From: CAZEHJ01 sp964512485
Lineage (GTDB): Bacteria; Bacteroidota; Rhodothermia; Rhodothermales; UBA10348
Assembly: GCA_964512485.1 (NCBI GenBank)
Contig: CAZEHJ010000008.1
Coordinates: forward strand, 1 to 64,000
Length of the DNA: 64,000 nucleotides
Direction of reading: 5' to 3'
The position numbers and the translations under genes are program-made. Shown here in pieces: positions 27,322 to 37,096 of this stretch. Below the pieces are notes generated by a model. That model saw only the letters and a list, made by a program, of their open reading frames with translations, had not been told where the DNA came from and did no database searches. How positions within the stretch are numbered: position 1 is the stretch's first letter; the number at the start of each line of letters is the position of its first letter.

Positions 27322-27729
27322 GTGAAGCCATTTCGCCTCATAATATTGCTGTCGCTGCTATCGTATGCAACGACTCTAACAGCATCGGCGATGTCCGGAG
27401 GACATCACGTATCGGGAGAACTAGTCTCTGGTCACCAGACAGAGCATACGCAGGATGGGCTGGCCAACATGGACTGCCAGGATTCTCATTGTCCAGCATG
27501 TCTTGCGTCTGAATCGATGGACATTTCCTGTGCCGATTGTTTCATGATGCAAGGCCCTTCGAATCCACTTCAATCGGTGTTTCGCGCGCAGATTGAACGA
27601 CTATCTGTTCAGAGATCGGTGTCCGAATTCGGCGTTGATCCCCCCCCCGGGCCGGAAGTAAGGCACCAGTCCAAACGTGACTCATGGCTGGCTACGTGGC
27701 AGGAAAAGCCACTCGTCCTGAGACTGTGA
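27322..27729 (+). CDS. Small secreted Cys/His-rich protein, metal efflux leader gene
   Basis: A 135-residue protein starting with GTG (GTG AAG CCA), with a signal peptide (KPFRLIILLSLLSYATTLTA, cleavage near ASA). The mature part is rich in metal-binding residues: GGHHVSGELVSGHQTEH, then CQDSHCPACLA and ISCADCFMMQG. It is the first gene before the TolC-CusB-CusA set and could be a periplasmic metal scavenger or sensor (inference). A run of nine C (27640-27648) lies within codons for PPPG, so slippage there would change the C-terminal 45 residues. No named family is recognised. Confidence 0.6.
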   Translation: MKPFRLIILLSLLSYATTLTASAMSGGHHVSGELVSGHQTEHTQDGLANMDCQDSHCPACLASESMDISCADCFMMQGPSNPLQSVFRAQIERLSVQRSVSEFGVDPPPGPEVRHQSKRDSWLATWQEKPLVLRL

Positions 27730-27810
27730 TAGAATGAACTAATGCGCTCTTCAGGCGCAGGTCCCACAGCCAATCGGCTTTTCAGTTCATTTTTGACCTC
27801 GAACAATTCC

Positions 27811-29190
27811 ATGTTCAGACATCTAAGCATGCCGGCTATCGTGCCGGTGATCCTGCTGGCGACTCTTCTGCTTGCTCCTTCCGTTGCTGGCCAACCGTAT
27901 CCCCCAGATATTCAGCGATTGAATTCCCAGGCGCCGCCATCCCGCAAAGTGGACATCCGTGCCGTTCGCACACCGTCTGCGGACTCTCTCGTGATAACAT
28001 CGCCCGAGCAGCTGATTGTCGATGTACTTCGGTATAACAACTCGGTAAGGGCAATTGGCACGAAAGCGCAGGCTGCGGCTACCCGCATCGAATACGTTGG
28101 TGCGACGCCAGATCCGTCTCTTATGATTGCGGCTCAGCCAATGCCGGTTTACACAGCCAGAGGCAAGCAGGTCTCACAGGTTCGTCTCGAACAAATGATC
28201 CCGATGGGAGGCAAGAGGCGGCTAAGCGAGGAGTTGGCTGGTCTTGAATCTGAAATGGGGTACGATGATGCCCGAATAAAGGCTGCTGCAACGATTCTCG
28301 AAGCTCAGTTGGCCTTTCTCGAGATCCAGCGACAAACGAGACATCGAGATTTGTTACTGCTCTTCAAGAATAAGCTCAGTCAGTACGAGCAGATCGCGCT
28401 CCAGAAGTATGAGGTCGGAGCGGGCCCCCAGCAGGACGTGTTGAAAGTTCAATTGGAGCGTTCACGCCTCGAGCAACGCTCGATGGAGATTGCTCGGATG
28501 ATCCGGGTTCAGGAGCTGTTTCTCGAAAGGGTTCTCGAACACCCGGTGATTGTCAAAATGATCGAAGAGCATGCGGATCCACATCTTCCCGATCGGTCGA
28601 TGATTGATTCACGCGCAGATCTACAGAAACTTGAAAAAGAACAGGAGCGGTTTGGCGTGCGCCGTAGTCTTCTCAAAGCGTATGACCGACCCGATGTGGG
28701 AGCCAGCATTACGTGGATTTCCATTGCTGACGCAAAGGTACCGGCCAATTCGGACGGACGCGATGCTCTTGCCGTGGGTCTCATGGTTCGGCTTCCGATT
28801 GGCAGACGAGCAAATAAGGCCCGTCTGGAAGAGCTCGAGCTTTTGGAGCGGCACAATGAGGAAAAATTGGTTTCGCTACGCGCCTCCATCGATGCCATGA
28901 TTCGGGATCAGTTGGACAGGATCAGTCAGGACGAAGCGAAGATTCACCATCTGAAATACTCCTTGCTTCTCGAAGTGAACACGCTCCTCGAAGCTTCGCT
29001 GGCCGCGTATCAAAACGGAGCGATGGATTTTCTGAATCTCCTTGATTCAGAACGCATGAGATTCCAGATCGAGCAAGAGCACATCGATTTGACCTTTCGA
29101 ATCAAGACCAGTCAACGGACACTTTTGCGGATTTCCGGGAGACTTGATGCCCAAATAAAATCCGAACAACAACTGGGAGTAAGACCATGA
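27811..29190 (+). CDS. TolC family outer-membrane efflux protein (CusC/CzcC-like)
   Basis: A 459-residue outer-membrane factor. The ATG at 27811 gives MFRHLSMPAIVPVILLATLL and a signal peptide ending near VAGQPYP. The two long alpha-helical repeats of TolC proteins are visible, with EIQRQTRHRDLLLLFKNK and a C-terminal NGAMDFLNLLDSERMRF, the family's typical LDSxR motif. It provides the exit duct for the adjacent RND pump. An earlier in-frame ATG (27742) would delay the signal sequence by 23 residues. The stop overlaps the next gene as ATGA, so the two are coupled. Confidence 0.88.
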   Translation: MFRHLSMPAIVPVILLATLLLAPSVAGQPYPPDIQRLNSQAPPSRKVDIRAVRTPSADSLVITSPEQLIVDVLRYNNSVRAIGTKAQAAATRIEYVGATPDPSLMIAAQPMPVYTARGKQVSQVRLEQMIPMGGKRRLSEELAGLESEMGYDDARIKAAATILEAQLAFLEIQRQTRHRDLLLLFKNKLSQYEQIALQKYEVGAGPQQDVLKVQLERSRLEQRSMEIARMIRVQELFLERVLEHPVIVKMIEEHADPHLPDRSMIDSRADLQKLEKEQERFGVRRSLLKAYDRPDVGASITWISIADAKVPANSDGRDALAVGLMVRLPIGRRANKARLEELELLERHNEEKLVSLRASIDAMIRDQLDRISQDEAKIHHLKYSLLLEVNTLLEASLAAYQNGAMDFLNLLDSERMRFQIEQEHIDLTFRIKTSQRTLLRISGRLDAQIKSEQQLGVRP

Positions 29191-30596
29191 ATGCTAAAAA
29201 CGTAATCGTCGGGTCTGTATTGATCATCGCCGCGCTGGCAGTTGGGATCCTCATCGGAATTCGAATGGATTCTTCAGTTGCCGCCGATCAGAATTTCGAG
29301 ACAAGCGAACAGAACGATGCATCCAGTTCGGAAGGCGCGATACTCTACTGGAAGGCTCCCATGAACCCAACGGAGATCTACGATGCGCCCGGAAAATCAC
29401 GGATGGGCATGGATCTAGTGCCGGTATACGAAGGGGAGGGAAAAAATGCACCGGCTGGACAGGTCACAATCAGTCCCACAGTCTCCCAGAACATGGGTGT
29501 TCGATACGCCAAAGCTGAACGGACGGATCTATTCAGGTCCATTCGAACCGTTGGGGAAGTCATGGTGGATGAGGAGCGGGTTTTTCAAGTTAACTCGCGA
29601 ATATCCGGTTGGGTTGAAAAGCTGTACGTCGGATTCAATGGCGCGCCAGTTGAAGAAGGGCAACCACTGCTGGAAATCTATTCTCCGGAACTCGTCTCCA
29701 CGCAGCAGGAATACCTGCTGGCTCGTGGACATCTGGCTCAAGTGAAAAGCGACGGTGATGAGAACGCAATCGCAAACGCCCGAAGGTTACTGGATGCCGC
29801 ACTGACCAGATTGGCGAATTGGGAGATTCCCGATGACGTAATCGAAGCGATTCAGCAGTCGGGTGAGGTACAGCGAACCGTCCTGCTTCGCTCGCCGGTT
29901 ACGGGTGTCGTGCTTGCAAAAGACGTCATCGAAGGCGCTCACATCGAAAAAGGAACCGATCTGTACAATATCGCGGATCTAAGAAGTGTCTGGGTTCACG
30001 CGAGTTTTTATGACAACGAGTTGCCCTGGATTAGCGAAGGACAGAAAGCGGATGTGGAACTCAGCTATCTGCCAGGAACGACCTACCAGGGAGAAGTCTC
30101 CTACGTCTATCCGTTCCTGCGTGAACGCGCTAGAGACGTTCACGTCCGGATAATCGTGGAAAACGAGAGTCTTGAAATAAAGCCGGGAATGTACGCGAAT
30201 GTGGAACTGGCTGGACGTCGTTTGGAAGACATCGTGGTTGTGCCAACTCAAGCCATTATTCGATCGGGCGAACGAAGCCTAGTTTTCGTCGCCGACGGCG
30301 AAGGCAGATTTGATCCTCGAGAAGTGCTACTTGGCGCTGAGGGAGGAGATGGCAATGAGTTGGTTCATGTTATCTCCGGCCTCGAAGAAGGAGAACGGAT
30401 CGTCGTCTCGGCGCAATTTCTGATTGATTCGGAGAGCAGACTCCAGGAAGCGATTCAGAAAATGCGATCAGTATCTGAATCAGAGGAGATGCCAGGCATG
30501 GATATGGACTCAGATGACGGAAATATGTCCGACATGGATATGGAGTCCATGGAGAGTGAATCGTCGAAGCAAGAACTGTCGCGGGAGGGGCACTAG
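29187..30596 (+). CDS. Heavy-metal RND efflux periplasmic adaptor (CusB-like)
   Basis: A 469-residue membrane fusion protein. After an N-terminal anchor (VIVGSVLIIAALAVGILIG) comes the metal-binding domain ILYWKAPMNPTEIYDAPGKS then RMGMDLVPVYEGE, close to the corresponding part of E. coli CusB. The barrel-sandwich and hairpin domains follow (RISGWVEKLYVGFNGAPVEE, SPVTGVVLAKDVIEGAHIEK). The last 45 residues are Met/Asp-rich (MPGMDMDSDDGNMSDMDME), consistent with Cu(I)/Ag(I) handling. It links the inner-membrane pump to the TolC-type duct. Confidence 0.9.
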   Translation: MNAKNVIVGSVLIIAALAVGILIGIRMDSSVAADQNFETSEQNDASSSEGAILYWKAPMNPTEIYDAPGKSRMGMDLVPVYEGEGKNAPAGQVTISPTVSQNMGVRYAKAERTDLFRSIRTVGEVMVDEERVFQVNSRISGWVEKLYVGFNGAPVEEGQPLLEIYSPELVSTQQEYLLARGHLAQVKSDGDENAIANARRLLDAALTRLANWEIPDDVIEAIQQSGEVQRTVLLRSPVTGVVLAKDVIEGAHIEKGTDLYNIADLRSVWVHASFYDNELPWISEGQKADVELSYLPGTTYQGEVSYVYPFLRERARDVHVRIIVENESLEIKPGMYANVELAGRRLEDIVVVPTQAIIRSGERSLVFVADGEGRFDPREVLLGAEGGDGNELVHVISGLEEGERIVVSAQFLIDSESRLQEAIQKMRSVSESEEMPGMDMDSDDGNMSDMDMESMESESSKQELSREGH

Positions 30597-30599
30597 GCC

Positions 30600-33500
30600 A
30601 TGCTGAATAGAATCATAGAGATCTCCGTTCGAAACCGGGTCCTCGTCCTGATCATTACGGTCATCACCGCAATTGCGGGATTGATCGCAATTCAGAGAAC
30701 GCCGATAGACGCTATTCCCGATCTGTCCGATGTGCAGGTCATCATTTTCACCGAATACCCGGGCCAGGCGCCTCAGGTAGTAGAGGATCAGGTAACCTAC
30801 CCGCTGACCTCCGCCATGCTATCCGTACCGTTTGCCAAATCGGTTCGAGGATACTCGTTTTTCGGCCTCTCGTTCGTGTACATCATTTTTGAGGATGACA
30901 CGGACATGTACTGGGCTCGAAGTCGGGTTCTGGAATACCTCAATTACGTAGCGGGCAGACTTCCGACCGGCATCACCCCGACGCTGGGTCCCGATGCTAC
31001 GGGAGTCGGGTGGGTATACGAGTACGTCCTCGATGGGGGAGATGAGGTCGATCTTCAGGAATTACGCTCCATACAAGACTGGTTTCTGCGATACGAGTTG
31101 ATGAGTGTACCGGGAGTCGCGGAGGTAGCATCCATTGGCGGATATGTCAAGCAATACCAGGTTGAAGTCGATCCAAACCGATTGCTGGGATACAATATTC
31201 CCCTTTCCAAGGTGAAAAACGCGCTCAAGCGGTCCAACGCCGATGTCGGTGGTCGATTGGTTGAAATGGGCGAAACCGAATTCATGGTCCGTGGACTCGG
31301 ATACATCAAATCCGTCGAGGACATCCGAAACATTGCGGTGGATGTGGATGAAAATGGAACGCCGATACTGATCAGGAATCTGGGCAACGTTCACCTCGGT
31401 CCGGAATTGAGGCGGGGGCTTGTGGAATGGAACGGTGAAGGTGAAGCTGTCGCTGGAATCGTCGTCATGCGTTACGGAGAAAATGCACTGTCCACCATTG
31501 AAGGAGTGAAACAGAAGCTGGAGGAATTACAGGCAGGTCTCCCCGAAGGAGTTACCATAAAAACCGGATACGACCGGTCGGGATTGATCGAAAGAGCGAT
31601 CGACAACCTCAAAAACAAGTTGTTCGAGGAAAGTTTGATCGTAGCGTTGATCACGATCATTTTCCTGCTCCATTTCAGGAGCGCGTTCGTCGCCATTTTC
31701 ACCCTGCCGATGGGCATCATCATCGCCTTTTTGATCATGCAGGCGCAGGGATTGAACGCCAACATCATGTCACTCTCAGGCATCGCCATCGCAATTGGAG
31801 CGATGGTTGACGCGGCCATTGTCATGATCGAGAACATGCATAAACATCTCGAAATGGATCAGGGGAAAAAGGACCACTGGCAAATTGTAATCGATGCTTC
31901 GAAGGAAGTTGGCCCGGCTCTCTTCTACTCGTTGATGATCGTAACGCTCTCTTTCTTGCCGGTATTCACCCTCGAGGCGCAGGAAGGACGGCTGTTTAAG
32001 CCACTGGCTTTCACAAAAACCTATGCAATGGCGGCTTCAGCTTTGTTGGCAATCACGGTTGTGCCGGTGCTGATGGGTTACCTCATTCGAGGAAATATTT
32101 TGCCCGAACAGAAGAATCCTATCAACAGGATTCTTCAGAAGATCTACCATCCGTTCATCCATGGTGTATTGCGATTCAAATGGATGACCGTTTTTGCGGC
32201 GGCCCTTCTTTTGGCAGCGACGGCCTGGCCCATCTCGAGACTCGGCTCAGAGTTTATGCCGCCTCTCAATGAGGGAGACATCCTGTACATGCCCACGACT
32301 GATCCTGGGTTGAGCGTAACCAAGGCGCGCGAACTGGTCCAACAAACAGATCGCATCATCATGAGCTTTCCGGAAGTGCATCACGTTCTTGGAAAGGTTG
32401 GAAGGGCGGAAACCGCAACTGATCCAGCTCCCCTGTCGATGCTCGAGTCAATAATCATGTTAAAGCCAGAATCTGAGTGGCGTGACGGTATGACGGTCGA
32501 TAGACTGATCGATGAACTGGATGCCGCGATTCAGTTTCCAGGTTTGACCAACGCATGGACCATGCCGATCAAAACCCGAATTGATATGCTGTCGACGGGC
32601 ATCAAGACCCCGATAGGTATCAAGGTTATGGGACCGGATCTGGAGGTACTCGCCAGTCTGGGCTCAGAAATTGCGGCTAGTCTTCAAAACGTTCGCGGTA
32701 CCGTCAGCGCGTTTTCCGACAAAACGGTTGGAGGTCATTTTCTGGATTGGGAGATCGATCGACTTGAAGCTGCGCGCTACGGGCTCACTGTCGGAGATAT
32801 ACAGGATGTCATCATGTCTGCTATCGGAGGAATGAACGTAACTCACACGGTGGAAGGGCTGGAACGCTATCCCGTCAACGTGCGATACTCCAGGGAGACA
32901 CGAGACAACCTGTCTTCTCTTGAGCGAGTCCTGATTCCAACTCCTCTCGGTACCCAGATTCCACTCAATTATGTTGCTCGAATGACCCTGAATCAGGGCC
33001 CGCCCGTAATCAAGAGCGAGAACGCCAGGCGAACTGCCTGGGTTTATGTGGATATTCGGGACATTGATGTCGGCACCTACGTGGCCAACGCAAAAGACGT
33101 GGTCGGCGACACAATTGAGCTCCCGGAAGGGTATTCCCTGATTTGGAGCGGACAGTATGAGTACATGGAAAGGGCCCAGAAGCGACTCATGATCGTGATT
33201 CCAGTAACCTTGTTCGTGATTCTGCTACTCCTGTTTTTCAATTTTCGCTCTGTGCCTGAAAGTTTATTGGTCATGATGTCACTGCCATTCTCTCTGGTCG
33301 GGGGCATCTGGCTGATATATTTGCTCAACTTCAACCTCAGCGTAGCTGTGGGAGTCGGGTTTATCGCGTTGGCCGGAGTGGCGGCTGAAATAGGAATCAT
33401 CATGTTCACCTATCTGGATCACGCTTACCATGATGGAGTGAAGCGAGGCGAAATGAATTCGCTTTCAGATCTGAGGAAGGCGGTTTACAAAGGCACTGCT

Positions 33501-33719
33501 TTGCGCATTCGGCCCATCATGATGACCGTTCTCGCGATTACGGCCGGTTTGCTGCCCATTCTCTGGGGAACCGGAACTGGTTCAGAAGTGATGAGACGTA
33601 TTGCAGCTCCGATGGTAGGTGGAATGATTTCCACATCCATTTTAGGGCTGTTGGTTCTTCCAACCATCTATTATCTCTGGAAAGGTCGTCCGCTCCGCAA
33701 TGAAGGGCCAGAATCTTGA
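30600..33719 (+). CDS. CusA/CzcA family heavy-metal efflux RND pump
   Basis: A 1,039-residue inner-membrane proton antiporter. The pore and transmembrane organisation of HME-RND pumps is visible: TPIDAIPDLSDVQVIIFTEY at the N-terminus, the helix-4 motif GIAIAIGAMVDAAIVMIENM, and a second half beginning near LGSEFMPPLNEGDILYMPT. Three-gene order (duct, adaptor, pump) and the Met-rich adaptor favour monovalent copper or silver, but divalent metals cannot be excluded. It lies 3 bp after the adaptor gene. A 10-bp hairpin (33740-33774) separates it from the convergent kinase. Confidence 0.93.
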   Translation: MLNRIIEISVRNRVLVLIITVITAIAGLIAIQRTPIDAIPDLSDVQVIIFTEYPGQAPQVVEDQVTYPLTSAMLSVPFAKSVRGYSFFGLSFVYIIFEDDTDMYWARSRVLEYLNYVAGRLPTGITPTLGPDATGVGWVYEYVLDGGDEVDLQELRSIQDWFLRYELMSVPGVAEVASIGGYVKQYQVEVDPNRLLGYNIPLSKVKNALKRSNADVGGRLVEMGETEFMVRGLGYIKSVEDIRNIAVDVDENGTPILIRNLGNVHLGPELRRGLVEWNGEGEAVAGIVVMRYGENALSTIEGVKQKLEELQAGLPEGVTIKTGYDRSGLIERAIDNLKNKLFEESLIVALITIIFLLHFRSAFVAIFTLPMGIIIAFLIMQAQGLNANIMSLSGIAIAIGAMVDAAIVMIENMHKHLEMDQGKKDHWQIVIDASKEVGPALFYSLMIVTLSFLPVFTLEAQEGRLFKPLAFTKTYAMAASALLAITVVPVLMGYLIRGNILPEQKNPINRILQKIYHPFIHGVLRFKWMTVFAAALLLAATAWPISRLGSEFMPPLNEGDILYMPTTDPGLSVTKARELVQQTDRIIMSFPEVHHVLGKVGRAETATDPAPLSMLESIIMLKPESEWRDGMTVDRLIDELDAAIQFPGLTNAWTMPIKTRIDMLSTGIKTPIGIKVMGPDLEVLASLGSEIAASLQNVRGTVSAFSDKTVGGHFLDWEIDRLEAARYGLTVGDIQDVIMSAIGGMNVTHTVEGLERYPVNVRYSRETRDNLSSLERVLIPTPLGTQIPLNYVARMTLNQGPPVIKSENARRTAWVYVDIRDIDVGTYVANAKDVVGDTIELPEGYSLIWSGQYEYMERAQKRLMIVIPVTLFVILLLLFFNFRSVPESLLVMMSLPFSLVGGIWLIYLLNFNLSVAVGVGFIALAGVAAEIGIIMFTYLDHAYHDGVKRGEMNSLSDLRKAVYKGTALRIRPIMMTVLAITAGLLPILWGTGTGSEVMRRIAAPMVGGMISTSILGLLVLPTIYYLWKGRPLRNEGPES

Positions 33720-33739
33720 TTTCGCCAGTGAAGTGCTAA

Positions 33740-33774
33740 TGGCCATGCCCTTTGGGTCGCGAGTGGCATGGTCA
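33740..33774. terminator. Hairpin between convergent genes
   Basis: TGGCCATGCC pairs with GGCATGGTCA (one G-T pair) around a 15-nt loop, between the ends of the RND pump and the sensor kinase genes. No T run on either side, so it may be a weak bidirectional terminator. Confidence 0.35.
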
Positions 33775-33784
33775 ATACGGTTGT

Positions 33785-36088
33785 CTACCACAACGCATCC
33801 ATGTCCGTTGGAATGGATGCCGAGATGGTCGTTCCCTGTTCGCCCGTCGAGCTTGAATCAAAGACGCCACCGATAAGAGCGACCCGTTCTTTCATTCCCT
33901 CTAGACCAAGCGTCTTTTTGCCGGAACGAATGGCTTCATGAGCATCAAATCCGATTCCATCGTCCTCAACCTGGATGTTCAATTCTCTTTCCGTTTTCAT
34001 CAACGAAATCGACAACGAAGAGGCTTTGGAGTGTTTCAAAACGTTTGTCGTGGCCTCTTGAATAACCCGATATGCCACAGTTTCCACGCTGGGAAGGAAT
34101 CGCTCATCATCGTTCAGATTATGAGAAAATGACACTTCGAGAAATCCTTCTCCGTTGCTGATGGGAATCAATTCGCTGACGGCGGCCACAAGTCCGAAAT
34201 CATCCAAGGTGGAGGGTCGAAGGGCGGAAGACAAGTCGCGCGTCGAATCTCCCAGCAAACGCAGAATTTCTTGCGCCCTCGAGCTGAATTCAGAAGGATT
34301 CGCGTTTTCAAACAGCATATTCAGCGACGTGATCAGGCCACCAAGGTGATCGTGCAACTCGATAGAAATTCTGCGCCTTTCCTCTTCCTGCGTATGCAGT
34401 GATCGGACGGACAGTTGTTTCAACTGTTCATACAAATCCACATTACTCAGGGCCGTCGAAGCATGTGCCACCACCGATTTCAGATATCTGATTGTGGCGT
34501 CTGAGAAACCGCCTGATGGGTCCTTTCCCCGAACAACCAGGAGAGAGTTTCCAAACGAAGTCATCGATATACCCATGCACGCGATTACATCGTCGGCTTC
34601 AACAGCACTCGAAAAAGCCCAGCTCATATCCAGTTTCTCAGCGTAGTGAATGTGATGCATCAGCCGTTCTTCGAAGTTGGACAACGTCTTTTTCAGATCA
34701 TCTGAAACCGGAAGCAACGGTGGTTTTCCATCATCTGACGGACTTGAAGCGACCCGGGCCAGGAGATGATTCGTGGGGTCGTGAAGCCAAATCACAGCTT
34801 CTTTCAGGTGGGGCAAGGTGTCCGTGATAGTCGAGGTCACGAACGAATAAATCGGTTGCGCATCCAGGCCGGTAGAAAGCTGGGTGGCTGCGTCCAATAA
34901 AGAAGAAAGTTCTTTCGTCTGCTCACTGACCTGTTTTTCGAGTTCTTCGTTGAGGCGTTCGATTTCCAATTGACGCTCATGGTGCTCGGAAACGTCACGG
35001 GATATGATCGTCGCAGCGACGACCTCTTCTCCTTCAAACATCGGGCTGACTCTGCAATCGTACCAGACGGAAGCTCCGCTGTCCCCGAGCGCAGCGATCT
35101 GATAGACGAGCGATTTTCCCGAATCAAAAACCTGTTTTATGGAATCGATGGCAGTCTGATGGTATTCAGGAGGCGTAAAAGCCTCGATGGGCGTCCCGAT
35201 GACTTCTTCCATCTTTAAACCCATCACGAGTCGGTTCACGTAGAGGAACTCCCTCTTTTCATTCACGATTGCGATGTAGTCCGTCGAGTCCTCGACCATG
35301 GAGCGATATCGTTCTTCCGATTCCGCCAGCTCCGCAGCCCTTTGGGCTACTTTTTGTTCGAGGCTTTCCTGCTCGTCAACCAAGTCCGATACATTTATGG
35401 ACAGTCCTGTGAGCCACTTTTTACCGTCCGAATCGGCGAAGAAGTCGCCCATTCCCCAGATCCAGGAATACACATCCCTGTCATTCTTGATACGGGCCAG
35501 AATGTCCATCGGCTTGTCATTCTCCAGTATATCCAGGGCCAGCGCGCGTACGCGTTCACGGTCATCTTCATGAACCGTGGCGAGGTAGGCTTCCAGCGAG
35601 AACCCCGGATTTTCCTCGGTGCCATGCCCGACGCCCACTTGAAATTCAGAGGGTGTGTACAGATTGTCGGTAACGTTGTACTCGAAAAAACCCCCGAATT
35701 TGCGCAACACCGCTGATTCACGTCTGAACGAAGCCAACTGATCCTGGAGTGACGTTTCGGTCAGACTGTCTGAATCGCTTTCCTGGATCAGTTTTATGCA
35801 AATCAAATCCTCGCCTTCGTGTCGCGTGTGCCAGGATCGAAGTGAGACCGTCTCGGATAGGTCGCCGCGTGTCAATAACGACGCATTCTGCAACGTGGGA
35901 TTCTGTGCTGAAAGTGATTGTTCAAATTGCAGAACATCATTCAAGTCCGCACCACACAGTTCATCGGCCAATCGAGAGGTGACATTGCAGGCAGACTCAT
36001 TCACCATGAGAATGCGAGAATCGCGCACGATAAAAAGGGGAGAAGCAAAGGAATCTAAAACGCCTTGCAGGAGCGAACTGGAAATCAT
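33785..36088 (-). CDS. Multi-PAS sensor histidine kinase (HisKA_3 type)
   Basis: A 767-residue soluble kinase without membrane helices. Order: a PAS-like domain (residues 8-90), a second PAS (about 125-245), a third PAS (about 265-370, YRSMVEDSTDYIAIVNEKRE), a coiled coil (QLEIERLNEELEKQVSEQTK), a GAF-like domain (about 395-550), the HisKA_3 dimerisation helix with phospho-acceptor His in ISIELHDHLGGLITSLNML, and a HATPase domain (VEDDGIGFDAHEA, KKTLGLEGMKERV). This is the NarX/DegS type that normally signals to a LuxR-type regulator. No response regulator is adjacent, so it is an orphan here. The input signal is unknown. Confidence 0.85.
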   Translation of the reverse strand: MISSSLLQGVLDSFASPLFIVRDSRILMVNESACNVTSRLADELCGADLNDVLQFEQSLSAQNPTLQNASLLTRGDLSETVSLRSWHTRHEGEDLICIKLIQESDSDSLTETSLQDQLASFRRESAVLRKFGGFFEYNVTDNLYTPSEFQVGVGHGTEENPGFSLEAYLATVHEDDRERVRALALDILENDKPMDILARIKNDRDVYSWIWGMGDFFADSDGKKWLTGLSINVSDLVDEQESLEQKVAQRAAELAESEERYRSMVEDSTDYIAIVNEKREFLYVNRLVMGLKMEEVIGTPIEAFTPPEYHQTAIDSIKQVFDSGKSLVYQIAALGDSGASVWYDCRVSPMFEGEEVVAATIISRDVSEHHERQLEIERLNEELEKQVSEQTKELSSLLDAATQLSTGLDAQPIYSFVTSTITDTLPHLKEAVIWLHDPTNHLLARVASSPSDDGKPPLLPVSDDLKKTLSNFEERLMHHIHYAEKLDMSWAFSSAVEADDVIACMGISMTSFGNSLLVVRGKDPSGGFSDATIRYLKSVVAHASTALSNVDLYEQLKQLSVRSLHTQEEERRRISIELHDHLGGLITSLNMLFENANPSEFSSRAQEILRLLGDSTRDLSSALRPSTLDDFGLVAAVSELIPISNGEGFLEVSFSHNLNDDERFLPSVETVAYRVIQEATTNVLKHSKASSLSISLMKTERELNIQVEDDGIGFDAHEAIRSGKKTLGLEGMKERVALIGGVFDSSSTGEQGTTISASIPTDMDALW

Positions 36089-36182
36089 GAGTGGAAATTG
36101 ATGTGCAGAATTAGATCATGGTCAAAAGTGAGTCTGCTTAAATCCGCTTGATTGTGAACAGGTGTCCAGTTTGAGACAAGCC

Positions 36183-36983
36183 CTATGGGACGATCCCGAC
36201 GATCCGAACGGGTCCGCCGCTACCGCCTTCGATCTTCATGGGAAGCGCGATCACCCATGCGCCAGTCAACGGAAGCTGGTCCAGGTTGGCGACGTTTTCA
36301 AATGCAGGGATATTGGCGCCAAACAAATTCTGGTGCGTCTCAAAGAGCACAGATTGCCCGTAGTCTATGCTGGGCGTATCGATGCCGACCGCCTTGATCG
36401 AGCGCTCAGTGGCCAGAAGCGTCGCAGCAGCCGGGTCAATGCCGGGAAAGTGCAACAGGGCGACAGCATCCGGACCGCGCTCGGCCGTTCCCATGTATGC
36501 CTCGCGATCTGGCCAGTATTGTCCGTATCCGGTCCGAAAGAGAACGATGGACCCTTCGGGAATCATGCCGTGCTCGGCCTCCCATGTTTCGATATCACCG
36601 GTCGAAATCAAATAATCCCTGTCAGCGTCAGCGGCAGAGGAAACGTCAATTACAACGGCCGCACCCATCAGCCGCTCCAGCGGAATCTCGTCGGATGTGT
36701 TCATTCCTTCCGAGAAGTGAATCGGTGCGTCAAGGTGTGTGCCACCGTGCTCGGCCGTGCTCACAGAGTAGGCACTGTAGTAGAATCCGGCGTCTGTCGT
36801 GCCTTCGAAGTCTGTGGTCTTCTCAAATCCTGCGGCGGTGGGCCAGTATACTGTGTCGCCGTTGTACGCATACGACATGTCGACCAGGGTGCCGGACGGA
36901 AACGTTTGAGGCGAGAATGTTTCACCGGCTTGGCATCCGGCTAAGAACAGGGTAGCGATCAGAAGGGTTGAAGAAATACGCAT
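36183..36983 (-). CDS. Cyclase family lipoprotein (kynurenine formamidase-like fold)
   Basis: A 266-residue lipoprotein (MRISSTLLIATLFLAGCQAG, Cys17 lipobox). The metal-binding signature HGGTHLDAPIHF is intact, together with the later GIDTPSIDYGQS and the acidic GSIVLFRTGYG. The fold is shared by Zn-dependent kynurenine formamidase, isatin hydrolase and other cyclase-family amidohydrolases. Export as a lipoprotein speaks against intracellular kynurenine metabolism and for hydrolysis of an external cyclic amide or ester (inference). It is encoded alone, divergent from the ATP-grasp gene. Confidence 0.8.
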   Translation of the reverse strand: MRISSTLLIATLFLAGCQAGETFSPQTFPSGTLVDMSYAYNGDTVYWPTAAGFEKTTDFEGTTDAGFYYSAYSVSTAEHGGTHLDAPIHFSEGMNTSDEIPLERLMGAAVVIDVSSAADADRDYLISTGDIETWEAEHGMIPEGSIVLFRTGYGQYWPDREAYMGTAERGPDAVALLHFPGIDPAAATLLATERSIKAVGIDTPSIDYGQSVLFETHQNLFGANIPAFENVANLDQLPLTGAWVIALPMKIEGGSGGPVRIVGIVP

Positions 36984-37096
36984 GGTCGTGAAATCGGTGA
37001 ATTGTGGTACCTCATTATAGGAAGAGGGACATAAAAAGAGCGAATGTGCGTAGTTTTACGCACTTTCAGTTGACCAATCATTCATAACAGTGCGCC

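Noticed and set aside
36162..36944. 260-codon frame opposite the cyclase-family gene
   Set aside because: Antisense shadow; the minus-strand gene has a lipobox and intact metal motif.
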